Source: Pristionchus mayeri (taxonomy: Eukaryota; Nematoda; Chromadorea; Rhabditida; Neodiplogasteridae). From it: DNA of 64,000 nucleotides. The DNA lies in NCBI GenBank assembly GCA_036245805.1, contig BTRK01000003.1, positions 43,700,044-43,764,043 of the forward strand, read 5' to 3'. Below, piece after piece: positions 11,631-23,239 of this stretch. The notes beneath the pieces are model-generated. The model was not told the DNA's origin, made no database searches, and worked only from the letters and a program-made list of their open reading frames with translations. The stretch's first letter is position 1, and every line of letters starts with the position of its first letter. The position numbers and the translations under genes are program-made.

Positions 11631-11989
11631 GGGGGGGGGGGGGTGACAAAACGAAAACCGACAAAACGGAAACAAATCACAGCTCCTACGGGATTCGACT
11701 TAGGGATTTGCTAGTTGTTGCATTGTTACCAGTATGAGCTCTACTACATTTCGATATATAAATCTTGAAACCGGGCGATGTTGAGTTTCACTCCAAATCA
11801 ACGTTCATAGTTTTGTGATATCCATGAACCCCTATACGCTAAACCTCAATATCGCCTGAAAGCAAGAATTATATATACCATGGTATGGTAGCGCATACTG
11901 GTAACAATGCAACAACTCGCAATTCCCTAGGACCAATCGTGAGGAAGCTGTGATTTGTTTCCGTTTTGTCGGTTTTTTGTCACCCTCCC
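11631..11989. mobile_element. hAT-like MITE with G-tract end, copy 1
   Basis: A 359-bp inverted-repeat element. The left end is a run of 13 G followed by TGACAAAACG. The right end is GTTTTTTGTCACCCTCCC. Arms pair over roughly 170 bases. An 8-bp direct repeat GATGTTTC flanks it at 11623-11630 and 11990-11997. An 8-bp target duplication is characteristic of hAT elements. A second copy with the same ends and its own 8-bp duplication is at 40310-40697. Confidence 0.8.
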
Positions 11990-13020
11990 GATGTTTCACA
12001 CAGATGCGAAAATCGCATATCAATTCAACTACATATACGGCCAGAATAGACATAAATAATATGGAAACATGCAATTACTGCAGAATGAATTTTTTGCCAT
12101 CGATTTTCAGCATGTCGATGTTGAGCTAACTGCTTCAGTCCTGAATTATAACCGCTTTTAACTTCGAACTAAAAATATATCTAAATCAGATGTTGGTGCA
12201 ACTTACTTGTCCATTTTTTGGTTTGTAGAAATTACATTTAGTCGATCAATTTCGACTGTACCGAGGCATTCCTGAAGGAGCACTGTTGATTTCAACTACT
12301 TTTATTTTCTTTACTCGAGAACACGCATCGAATACTGATTTGAGTGCCGATTTGCGTTCCACGACCACCATTTTAGGAACTGTAGCTTGAACAATCTGGA
12401 ACATGATATCTCTTTTTTCACATTTGCATATTATAATATCACGTGCCTTCTGAGAGATAATGAATCCAAGACCCCTGTTTGACAAACTGTTCAAATTGCT
12501 CCGACATTGACCCCACTTCCGTGGTGGATGTACCCACGGCCCTGAAACATTCAGTTAACTGTTGGGGGCCGGGAATTCAAAGTTGCCTAAAATCCGGCTC
12601 TGGGAATTTTGAAAATTCAAAAATTCATATCATCCTTCATTTTTCTAATAACTAGTTTATAAAACAGAAAAGACCAGCGTGACGAGATGAACAACTTATA
12701 TGTTGATGTCATTTAGCTGCGATAAAAATAAAACTATGATAATTGCGATTTTCCATTTTTCATGTTTGAAATTGGCATGAAATTGCTCGTCGAAAGAAAT
12801 TGTTCCAAACCGATATATCGTTAGATTTGAACTCTACGCCCTTTTTTAAACCAGGAAAATTGTTTTCATTAATTTTAATGAAGGTATTTTTTGTCCAATT
12901 TTGGGTCAAACATGCTGAATCTGGTGTGTTGGAGCAAAATCGAAATTTTCAGTTCCTCATATTTCAGTAATGATCGTTCGGGGATATCTTTTCTTTCAGT
13001 TTTCAATGTTTACTGACCTA

Positions 13021-14160
13021 TCAGGCTGATACAAAAGTTTTTGCCGATTTTACATTGAATTTAATTAAGCTTCCTGATTCAGCAATCATTGAGGCACACC
13101 TCTACATAGGGGCGCTACTATCTACAACTACGGAGCTATTATACTAGTAGAGCGACCAAAGCTATATGATCTTCTGCTACCCAAAAAAATAAATTGACAC
13201 AATTTTCGATCCGATATGCGTAAAATACGATTTTATGTGAGCGCTATTCGAGCAAATTTCTACAAAACACAGGCATCCCAATCTTCGCCAATTCTCTGCT
13301 CTTGTATGAAATGGCTAATAGAATACTAGTTCGCTGGCTACTGGACTGACAACTCTCCTCATTCAAACACTCTCTCTTCACTTTTTAGCAGATTCCTACT
13401 AGATTTCTACTAGTACGTCCCGGCGCACTATTAGAAATCTACTAGATTTCTACTAGAAAGTGACGAGAGTGTGTGAATGAGGAGAGTTGTCAGCCCAGTA
13501 GACAGCGAACTAGTATTCCACTAGCCATTTCATACCAGAGTGAGTAATAGGGCAACGAATGTTTTAGCCACAAAACGCCGGTGTTTCTAAATGCCTTGGA
13601 AAAGAGAAGCTTCCAAAAGTAGGCAATTCACTATCATTTTTTGGCGTTCGGAACCATACATCTTCTGTTGATAGAATCGAATTGTAAACAGACTTGTAAC
13701 GTGCGCTCAATGGGTGAAGAACTTTAATATTTTGAGAATTTGATATATCAAGCGCTATCGTGAAGAAAAAAATGCTGTCCAGTACATGGGCCGTGGGCTT
13801 TTCAACATCACTATTAATTTGGTATACATATCTTACGACTTATCGTAGAATACCTAATTTGAATAAACTATTTGCATCATCTAAGTTGTACTTTCTTACG
13901 CTATTTCGGTTTTGTCCTATCATTGTCATTCGCAGAGCAATGATGATCGAAAGATAAGGTCGAGTCGGCCCACCCAACGACTTTGATTCAACATTGTGGC
14001 CTCAATGCTGATTATTTAGGCCACTACCGAATGGTACTGATGAGAGTATCCAAACACCCGTACATAATGGAGAACTAGGTGAAAATAAGTCCAAGGCAAA
14101 ATGTTGGGCATACCCAAATGTAAAAAGTCAAAATCAGCAAAAACTTTTGCATCAACCTAA
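13021..14160. mobile_element. Mariner-like element nested in the foldback arm
   Basis: Ends TCAGGCTGATACAAAAGTTT and, from the other strand, TTAGGTTGATGCAAAAGTTT form a 31-bp imperfect terminal repeat (four mismatches). TA dinucleotides flank it at 13019-13020 and 14161-14162. No recognisable transposase motifs were found, so it is probably non-autonomous or badly decayed. A further hairpin lies inside at 13304-13535. Confidence 0.75.
13304..13535. repeat. Hairpin MITE of about 230 bp
   Basis: Arms TATGAAATGGCTAATAGAAT and its near complement at 13515-13534 (CCACTAGCCATTTCATA) enclose further pairing blocks (ACAACTCTCCTCATTC with GAATGAGGAGAGTTGT). The centre near 13415 is built of CTACTAGATTTCTACTAG units. 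It lies inside the mariner-like element. Confidence 0.7.
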
Positions 14161-14889
14161 TATTTATACAAATTTCCATCGAAAAAACTGAAGATTTCAA
14201 TACTTCATAAAATCATAAAATTTGAGAAATTTGGGGATTTTTTTCAAATTTCATGATTTTATGAAGTATTGAAATCTTCGGTTTTTTTCGATGAAAAATT
14301 GTATAAATAGGTCAGTAAACATTGAAAAACTGAAAGAAAAGATATCCCCGAACGATCATTACTGAAATATGAGGAACTGAAAATTTCGATTTTGCTCCAA
14401 CACACCAGATTCAGCATGTTTGACCCAAAATTGGACAAAAAATACCTTCATTAAAATTAATGAAAACAATTTTCCTGGTTTAAAAAAGGGCGTAGAGTTC
14501 AAATCTGACGATATATCGGTTTTACATGGAACAATTTCTTTCGACGAGCAATTTCATGCCAATTTCAAACACGAAAAATGGAAAATCGCAATTATCAAAG
14601 TTTTATTTTATCCCAGCCAAATGACATCAACATATAAGTTGTTCATCTCGTCACGCTGGTCTTTTCTGTTTTTTTAACTAGTCATTAGCTGAAAAATGAA
14701 GGATGATATGAATTTTTGAATTTTCAAAATTCCCAGAGCCGGATTTTAGGCAACTTTGAATTCCCGGCCCCAACAGTTAACTGAATGTTTCAGGGCCGTT
14801 GGTGCATCCACCACGGAAGTGGGGTCAATGTCGGAGCAATTTTAACAGTTTGGCAAACGCCACCTGGATCTCTCAGAAGACCTGTGTTA

Positions 14890-15580
14890 TGTCGGAATTC
14901 CAAAGTTGGTCGTATATATATGAAGCACTCGGGACGCAACATGGATCAACGCGGTATGAATGAGCGGAGTGCGCTGAGAGTGCATTCTGAATTCTAAGAA
15001 CGTTCTCGAATCAGCTCACGCCCACTCTCATCACTTGTTGATGTGACAACATTCAAAAAAATTATTTGTCTTGATACTGCATTGATGAGTATGGTGTACT
15101 CATTATCACAAAATGATCATTAATTTTTGGTATATGCCAAGAATTAGCTTGAGACTGTTCTATTCAGCTCATATTGCAATGCGAAGTGCATCGTTTCCGT
15201 TTACAAGCATTTAACAAAAAAATGGAATAAAAAGTCCTCTGTTCCTGAGTCGTCAATACAATCAACTTTCGCTCAAAATACGTGCGTAAACTTAAACAGT
15301 GTATCGCAGATAACATGCATGTACATCGAACTATTTTCATGATAATACTAGTGGCATTCATATCTAAAATAACCTATTTCTGATAGTTTTAGTTGGAATC
15401 GAAATTTCAAAAGAATTCGGAAGATCACCACGTTGCTTTCATAGAATCAAAAATACCCAAGATCAGATGATCAGCACATCAACAGAGCGTTAGTTCATTG
15501 TATTATTCTTCTAAGAATTCAGAAATCACAACAGTGACGAGGCTACGAGAAGAAAAGATAGGATACGGTGATTCTGCGCG
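14890..15580. other. No gene recognised
   Basis: Region between the foldback element and the 3' end of the receptor gene. I see no supported exon or repeat. Confidence 0.35.
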
Positions 15581-15581
15581 T

Positions 15582-17175
15582 TTATCTCTGCCACAGACGA
15601 GAGATCATTAGCATAAATTGTCTACGAATGGATGGAAGAGCGAATGTGTAAACCATAAATTTGGAAAAGTTCAGAAGATTAGTAATTTTGGATATGAGGT
15701 TGAAGAGAAAGAAATCCTGCAACCTGAAAATGAAGTAATGGGACACATTCTTTGCATATCTGATTTCTAGAAACTTACCAGCTTCGACTATTGAAAATGA
15801 TAGTGGGAATGAGGAAGGACAGGGAGAGCCAAAGGAAAGCAAATGCGATTCTCGTTTCAAATTTGTTCGGTTTGCTACTGGATGAGACAGGAGTAAGCTG
15901 ATGTAATGATATTTATTTGATCTTAAAGATTGCCATGCCTTGATGGTATTTCCTATATTAAACCCAGTAGCAATTCCGGATTCTGAGGAATTTAAATAGG
16001 CTGTGATTGCTAAAATTAATATTAAGTTATTACACAGCTCTTAAAAATTCGTACATGAAGTGCGGTATCTCCATATGATGTAGATTTTTCGAACAATCAG
16101 TACATCGCAAAGGATGATATACACCAGACAAAGAACCTTAATATCATGCATGGCCATTTCTATACACATAAATGTGTACCTGCAATCCCATACTCAACTG
16201 GGAAAAGAGTAGGGATCCTTCTTTGCTCTCATCGTATCCCCAGTAGGATCCAACAGGGTTGTATCAAAAAAGGTCCATATGAGAATGCAAGTTTTTTTTA
16301 TGTTATTATGTTGTGGGTGTCCATTGTAACTCACACAAAACCACAACACATGGTAAAAATTGGCGATGCCATGGCGAACCCTGCCACAAAGAATAGCGTC
16401 GCTGGAAATACTTTCATATTCTGTGCGCTTTTCAATACGTTATGTCGTCAATACTCAGGAGGAGGCGCCCAAGTTGGAATCAGCCCTGTTTTATCCTAGG
16501 GTGCCTCCCCCTACGCTAAAGTGACTTTACAAGGTGGATCCAAGGCAGCACAAGTTGGATTAAGGACTGGATCCAATTTGTAATTTACTTTAGCGTAGGG
16601 GAGGTACCCACGGATAAAACAGTGCTGATTCCAACTTGGGCGCCTCCACCTGAGTAGGCCACTTACCCATGACATAAGCATGTCGCAACTCCAATCGACG
16701 AAAGAGTAGAGGGAAATACACGCAAATAAAATGAAGAGAAGCAATGAGTACTAAGGCCAGAAGTTCCGAGAAAAATCTACCAAGGTCTGCTAACGTAGCC
16801 ACAATGACAAAGATTGACCCTGAAAGAATCTATTATAACGGACAAATAAGAGTATTTCTCGCCAAACAATTCCTCTCCAGCAAGTTCACAGGATAAATCA
16901 TGAATCTCTGTGATCGTGATGCACACAACATCAAAGACCACCAGAACTCGCATAATGGCAAAGACCACTGTGTTCTTAAGCTCTTTCACTTGTTGCAACT
17001 GCAAAACGGACGTCCTTAGGGAAAGAAATGTGGAGGACTAATATTCTCAAAAAATCACCACATAAACACAGACGATGCCAAACAACGCAACGATTATAGG
17101 CGCTGGAATGGTCAATTGCTACTTAACTGCACATCGCAAACCATGTGAAACTATGAATGTTGCCCATTCGAGGAA
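15582..17175 (-). CDS. Seven-transmembrane receptor-like gene
   Basis: Exons on the minus strand give hydrophobic helices in order. About 17110-17050: IPAPIIVALFGIVCVYVVIF. 17004-16800: NTVVFAIMRVLVVFDVVCIT. 16810-16680: ALVLIASLHFICVYFPLLFR. About 16425-16335: TLFFVAGFAMASPIFTMCCG. About 15870-15785: IAFAFLWLSLSFLIPTIIF. 15720-15582: a last helix with KFMVYTFALPSIRRQFMLMI, then stop. The closing VYTFALPSIRRQF pattern resembles the end of helix 7 and the start of helix 8 in nematode rhodopsin-like or peptide-receptor-like proteins, but I cannot name the subfamily. A 201-bp MITE sits between two exons. The start codon was not identified. Confidence 0.55.
16454..16654. mobile_element. 201-bp palindromic MITE in a receptor-gene intron
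   Basis: Two arms of about 68 bases are complementary: CTCAGGAGGAGGCGCCCAAG at the left end and its complement ending CACCTGAG at the right. The target TA is duplicated at 16452-16453 and 16655-16656. There is no coding capacity. Confidence 0.85.
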
Positions 17176-17179
17176 GCTG

Positions 17180-18060
17180 CGCTCTGTCGTCATGTTAGAA
17201 GTGATGGAATTTAGGTGTGTATGTATTATGAATGAAGTCCGTGTGGTGTATTCCATTACGCACCGTACGTATTCATTCTTCAGGAGGACACGCAATGTAA
17301 TATGTGTTAGAAATGTAGTAGAAGATGTGATCTATGATGAATGAGGTCATTGGGTATTTGTATCCCTTGTAGGAAGAATTCCTTCCTTTCATGAACACGA
17401 TGATGAGTCAGCATGCAATTCAGGCCATTGAGTTCTCCACTTGGTGTGAACTTCTGGTCCCCGAGCTATGCTTGCAAGTGCCGTTAAGGGATGAATGAAC
17501 GCAGATGAACAAACTTCAAAAGATCATGCATCAGGATCATATTTGTCAGAATATATTACTTACGAAGTGCCACGGGACTCGTGAACAATTTATTGGTCTT
17601 ATTAAAGTTTCTACATGAACTAGAGTGACAAAAGAAGGATAGCTTTGTATTCACAGGAATGAACATTTGGATTCGTTTTTAAAAATTTTTATGAAAAACA
17701 AGGATCCCTGCAATAAAATACATGTGTGAAAAATGTGGCTAGCAATATTCACGAAAGATAAATCTCACTGGGCAAAAACGCAAACACTTGGATGATTTTC
17801 TGAAGCTTGTTTGTAATACTGTTCAAGTTGCAGATGACTATCTTTAAATAAAGACAATATTTGAAAAGAAGAAGTCTCATTGTTCTCACGTGTGATCTGT
17901 TGACATTCATTAAAAAAGATTTATATGTGTGTATACGGTAGAATTTTACTGTAGAATTAACAAGCAAGAAATGTATTTTATGATATGGTACTGGTCATGC
18001 ATGACGCGCTCAAACCGCTTTTTTGCCTCAGTTGTAACATCGAGTATCGTACGTTAGGAA
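17180..18060. other. No gene recognised
   Basis: Intergenic sequence between the receptor gene and the first PHR gene (both minus strand). No supported exon or repeat. Confidence 0.35.
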
Positions 18061-18064
18061 AGAT

Positions 18065-19711
18065 TCATGCGGAGCTGAAATTTATATTAAATTTTAAGAA
18101 TTTGTATTTATGCGGGTATTGAACACCAACCATTTCGTTCTCCAGTGATAGTTGTTCGTTCTTTGAAACGAGTTCATTAAATATTGCGTATGCATTATCC
18201 AATACCTTCTCGCGCTCTTTGATCATCATTCGCAGCTTAAATAAGTTCAAAAGTGGATGGAAAATTTGAAATTTCAGTTTATGTTGTACGATCAACGATC
18301 TATCTAACCTTAATATGCATTGACTTATAATCGCAGTGAACGTCGAGACTCTGTTCAATCGTCTGAAAATATAATCATTACAAGTTGTAATAAAGCTAAG
18401 ATCCAAATGTTGTGCAGTAATTTGATAGTGACATATAATTTTGTCTGGGATGTTTCCATAGAGTCGAAATGTATTTACTTTTGACTGCTTCAGCATTTCA
18501 ATTTGTGATCTCAGGTGTTCAAAATCGACGGTCTCCCTACGTTCAGGGACATGCTTGCAGAGCTGAAATTCAATTGCAGTAGACAATTATTAATTTAATC
18601 GAATCCCGAACACAAACCTTTTCGTTCTCCTTTGTCAGTTGTACACCCTTTCTGATAAGATCATTTAATAATGCTTGAAGGCGGTCCAACGCCTTCTCAC
18701 GCTGTTTCAGCATTATGCCCAGCTTAATTTACGTTTGGATTAAGATACATTAATGTATTTTTTCATCAAAATATTAATTCAGATATCATTCTAACCGTGA
18801 AATTCAAAGAATGCGCTCTTCGACCTTGTTCTTGGGCGTTGTATTGTCTAGCAGGCGTACCCCTCGGTTCAGTCGGCTGAAATATGATTATGATACATAC
18901 AAAATAATATCCGAAAATACAACCGCATTAAACATTACGTATTCTGGTTGAATAATTCACCTGGAAATATATAACTGGTATCTGGCCGCGATAAGTAGTC
19001 GTGTTATTCAAGCTCAAAACTGAATCGTAGAAGTCGAAGACAACGCCATCTGATTCTATTTGATCTTTTCCTTGGACACCGGATTGGGAACTGGGTCCTC
19101 TGGAATTAAGAAACAAATTGAAAAAAAGACACAATATTACGACAAATATTATAGATGTAGTTTGATACCAGCTAAGAAAGATAAATACCGCTTACGATAA
19201 ATTTGTGCGAATTATATGTCTCTGGCCAGCTCGAATTAGAATAGGCTTGATATTTGCCGATGCAGTTTCACATTGTTCGTTTTCATGCTTCTGAAAAACT
19301 ATTCAGTTTAAATGGAATAAGCATTTCAGTAATATGCTATATTCAACATACTTGCTCGGCAGAATTTGTAGTTGCTATGGTCTCCACAAAGAAATCATTG
19401 TTAAGGTAATCCATCGGTCGATCTAGCCACACGCTGAATAGAGAATTGTGACATACATACATGGGCAAGATAAAAAAATAGGTGCTTACCTTGCCTTGAA
19501 CCCAATTCCGCCATAGAATATACCAATTCCATAAAGGAGAATGTCATGAGAAGTCTCGAACTGAGAAAATAGTGTTTGCATAAGAACACACAAATATAAT
19601 ACAAACTTTTTGAGTGCACATTACCTGTATTGCATCACACTTTCCCCTGTACGTCCACTCTCCAATACCCAACGTTGGAGGGAACCGATTGACAGAGGAG
19701 TACTGGCGCAT
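18065..19711 (-). CDS. PHR-domain and coiled-coil protein A
   Basis: It starts at ATG 19711: MRQYSSVNRFPPTLG, then WTYRGKCDAIQ followed by a GTAATG donor. Later exons give ILLYGIGIFYGGIGFK, SVWLDRPMDYLNNDFF, IKPILIRAGQRHII, RGPSSQSGVQGKDQIESDGV and FDFYDSVLSLN...TYRGQIPVIYF. NRFP, ILIRAG and GQIPxIYF are hallmarks of the PHR beta-sandwich of BTBD/PAM-Highwire proteins (family knowledge). Here PHR begins at the N-terminus with no BTB or BACK domain. It is followed by coiled-coil exons (LGIMLKQREKALDRLQALL, 18725-18610; LFKLRMMIKEREKVLDNAYA, about 18240). The reading frame ends at 18065, though the last exon edge is uncertain. It is the tandem paralogue of gene B, immediately upstream. Confidence 0.65.
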
Positions 19712-20068
19712 ATCGATATGTCTGTATGAAACTATTGTTCAATTATGAAATGCATAACAATGGTACACATTACGCTAGTAAAAACGTTAATCAACAAAAT
19801 GCAATACATAAACGTAATTCAAACTTAAAAAGAATAAATGCGACTTCCATCAACACACGCGAAAGGCGTGATAAAATGCATTTGATGTTGCTTTACATTT
19901 CATTGAATTTATATTTCGTAAAATTGCAATTATTTTTTGTTCATTGCTTACGTAATATTAACAAATAAATGTGCGGATATAAGGTTGCAGATCTGAATGA
20001 GAAATCGTCACAGTACAGGTATTGCTGGAATAAGTAAAATTAGAATGATCAAGTTACTGTCAATCCTT

Positions 20069-23000
20069 TCATTTCCTATTCAATTCGGTAGTCATCAGAG
20101 TGCGACCCACTCCTTTTCCCTCGAAGAGCATTGTAAGCATACCATTGTGAACACCAACAATCGCGTGGTAGGTTGAATCAACTGGAGGTCTACAAGAAAA
20201 CGTATTTATTTAAACTAAATAATTGCATCAAGATCTTCCAATTCTCACTCACTCATAGGCTAGGGAAGTCACTTGGAGATTCGGTGTGTTGAGCATCAGA
20301 AAAGAATTCTGATCGAAATTGGAAACGTAGATGACATCGGAGTGAGAAGGAGTGTAGAAGGATAGCTGAAATACGAAAACATATTTGTCAAGACAAGCAC
20401 AGGCTTACAGTTCCATCCAGAATCGGTCCTTCGATTACCAGCACTTTCTCATTGAGCTTCTCCAGTTTAGGGATGTTATTTTCGCGGAAAAAGTATAGAA
20501 TACCTCTGAAAATATCACACTTTCCATTATTTATTTGTTTTGAATAACAACCTATGGAAGTGACAATCATATTTTCTTATCGATCGCAGTCCAGATATGT
20601 CGAATTTCTCGCCTTTCATTTCTTCGTAATTCTCAAAACAGTTGTACACAACCAATTCTTTAAATTCTTCAATGAAATACATAGGCTGGTTCTCGAATGG
20701 GATGAGGTCAGATGTTTTGAGCTGAAAATGAATGCATTTATACGTTGATATTAAATGTGGTAATGTGCACGTAATTACCTCATTCACTTGTTCAATAGCG
20801 AGGCTTCCGCCGTCAATGAATACTTCGAAATAACGAATTATCTGTAAATATCGTATGATTATCATCATATCGATTACATATACCTTTCCACGAGCGGCAG
20901 AGAAATATGCATAGTTACCAATACATCCTTTGAAGGAGCAATCGAATTCTCCATCGAGTATTTTGAGATCCGCACAGACGCGAATATTTCTGAAATTGTG
21001 TTTCAGTGTCACCATGATAGCGCAATTCATACTTACTCGATAATCGTGAATAACTCAAAGGGCTTCGTGTTATCGAAGTATCAGGTTGGTCCATTAGTTT
21101 CTGACTATTTTCATGTTCGGACATTTTGACCTTCCCCGTCCAACGCATTCGGTCAATCAACTGATGGTTATGCAGAGTTGATGAAGGCTTGGGAATACTT
21201 TTTAAGCGATTCAATATCGGGCCAATTCGATCAGCAAGGATGACACTATTCACAGTCAAAATTTACTTCGTGCTTGATTTTCAATATTTTTCAATTTATC
21301 GTAACTCCAAGGGCAGATGTGATTGAGACACATGCGATGGATTGTTGAGAAGCCTATTACAGGGACATATAATTTGACACTTCGGAAGTTCTGGTCCTCT
21401 GAATCCCTGTTTAAAATTTTGGCCAAATCAAGAAACTACGCTAATTGGAAAATGTTTGTTTTATATTTTCTGGCACTGTACTCGTATAGATCGACCTCGA
21501 GAGCTCAATAGTGGCTCACTATTTTCTACCTTCCTATCTTAGTAAACAGTTGTATTTAGGAGCAGATTCATAAATCAATAGGTAATTAGGATATTTCGGA
21601 ACTGCGGTGTAGAAATTGAAACATTGAAATCAGCACGTTTTGTTGTTTCTCTCTTCTCACTCGCAATGAAGACCGAGTTGTTCACGTTTAACTGAACAAG
21701 CAACTCTTGCCCTACTACATATATGTTGGGCAGATTCAGAAGGTCTGAAATATTTGAGAAGTTGAGCTCAACCAAAAACACTGAAAAACTCTATTTTCAG
21801 CAGTTTCGATATGAGAATAATTTTCTCACGTTCAATAACCGCTATATTCAATGTAAATGTTTTACGGTACTCCACCACTACTGACGTCACTAAAACTATA
21901 GTTGAATTGCAGGCAATCGAAATAGGCCAGGAGAAATTATGAAAAATTAAAAGTCAGAAACTTATGGACCAATCTAATACATGATCGATCCTAAATTGGT
22001 GTTGTGAATTTTTCTTTATGTATGCTTAATCTATAAGAACTCACCATTTTCAAGTTGAGCACACGCGAACAGCTTTTCTAGTTTCTCTTGGCTACTGAAT
22101 TTACAGTTTTTGTGCCCAGAAGTACGCCGATTTTGTTCTAGAAAATGTTATTTAATAAATTTGAACTATTACACGAACTTGAATCTGTGACTTCTTCAGC
22201 ACATCGATTTCCGATTTGAGAAAATTAATTTCGGCTTTGCAATCTCTGACCATAGATTCCAATCTTGCCACGTTCTTCGCATTTTAATCAACCTTTGTAT
22301 GCAACTGAAATTCACTTTCAAGGTACAAGCGACATCATAGACGAGATTGTTGAAGACAAACCATTTTATTTTCCTCTAGTATTTGTTCATTATCCAAATG
22401 CAGTTTTTGAAGTTGCTCATCTTTGGGTTGTTTAAAAATCCATGTGTTCTTATGTTGCACCTTTACAGATTACAGATTACAAAAAATACAGATTTTTTAT
22501 AGAAAAAAACAGAACAAAAATTACAGATTCGATAGATAAATTTTTACGAAGTATAAATTATTTGAACTGCTTCACCTCAAAATGCAGACTTGGAATCTGA
22601 CCATGCAGCGTGCTCGTGTAAGGATTATTAGTACAGAGCGCTGAGTTGTAAAATTCAAACACAACGTCATCAGCCTCCACGCGGCTTTGTCTTTGCGTAC
22701 CGAATTTGGAACTGGGACCTCTGAAGTCAAGTAGTGTTTGAGTATTACTTGACTAAATTCATCATACAATATGGTCGCGGCAATTAGATTCCAGGTTCCA
22801 GCCCGAATTAGAACGGGCTCGTTGAAATACATCAGCGCAATCTTTACTGAAGATCCATTCACATAGTCTAGCTTGTGCTGAAAGGGATTTATTTCAATAG
22901 ATGATACATCTTCGGGTTAACTTGAGATGTTCACATACAATAAAAGTGTGTTTGCAATCTTCTCATCATAAGCTTTCACCATGTCGTTCTTATCACATTC

Positions 23001-23234
23001 AAAATCGTTCAGACGAAGGAGGTCGATACTTAACCATATGAATTATTTTCTAAACAAATGAGGATTTATGCCTGGCATGGAACCCTGTTCCTCTATATTT
23101 TGATCATTAATAATTTAACTAGCACTAAGCAATCATAAACATCTTGCCTGTATCGCATCACATTTGCCAGTGTAAGACCATGTGTGCCCGTCACTCGTCC
23201 TTGGGAAGCGATTGACGACAGAAAGACTGGTCAT
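20069..23234 (-). CDS. PHR-domain and coiled-coil protein B with a novel C-terminal region
   Basis: It starts at ATG 23234: MTSLSVVNRFPRTSDG, WSYTGKCDAIQ, then an AG|GCAAG donor (GC-AG intron). The PHR core follows: VKIALMYFNEPVLIRAGTW, RGPSSKFGTQRQSRVEADDV, FEFYNSALCTNN...LHGQIPSLHF. Coiled-coil exons are NVARLESMVRDCKAEINFLK (about 22270) and SQEKLEKLFACAQLEN (about 22100). The next exon is split by the transposon at 21081-21977. Beyond it comes a region of about 300 residues I do not recognise: KPFELFTIIE, RVCADLKILDGEFDCSFKGC, FIEEFKELVVYNCFENYEEM, VLVIEGPILDGT, HSDVIYVSNFDQNSFLMLN, then a stop at 20069. Paralogue A lacks this last region. Unless spliced around, the insertion disrupts the protein. 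Confidence 0.6.
21081..21977. mobile_element. Mariner-like element inserted in a PHR-gene exon
   Basis: An 897-bp element with terminal repeats TCAGGTTGGTCCATTAGTTT and, from the other strand, TTAGATTGGTCCATAAGTTT, flanked by TA at 21079-21080 and 21978-21979. It contains a minus-strand exon-like stretch after a TTTCAG (about 21750-21580: LLNLPNIYVVGQELLVQLNV) of unknown origin. No mariner catalytic motifs were seen. Confidence 0.8.
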
Positions 23235-23239
23235 ACCCG

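Larger units (their letters stand above)
12447..14879. mobile_element. Foldback element interrupted by a mariner-like element
   Basis: The left arm (12447-13020, continued at 14163-14225) and the right arm (14252-14879) are complementary over several hundred bases. For example ACAGTTAACTGAATGTTTCA on the right pairs with its complement at about 12547-12567. The outermost part around GGGGTCAATGTCGGAGCAAT is also paired. The centre is near 14240. The left arm is split by the element at 13021-14160; removing that element restores pairing through the centre. No coding sequence of its own is evident. Confidence 0.8.

Noticed and set aside
12246..12494. Minus-strand open frame of 82 codons at the edge of the foldback element
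   Set aside because: It overlaps the inverted repeat arm, has no recognisable domain and no clear splice partners.
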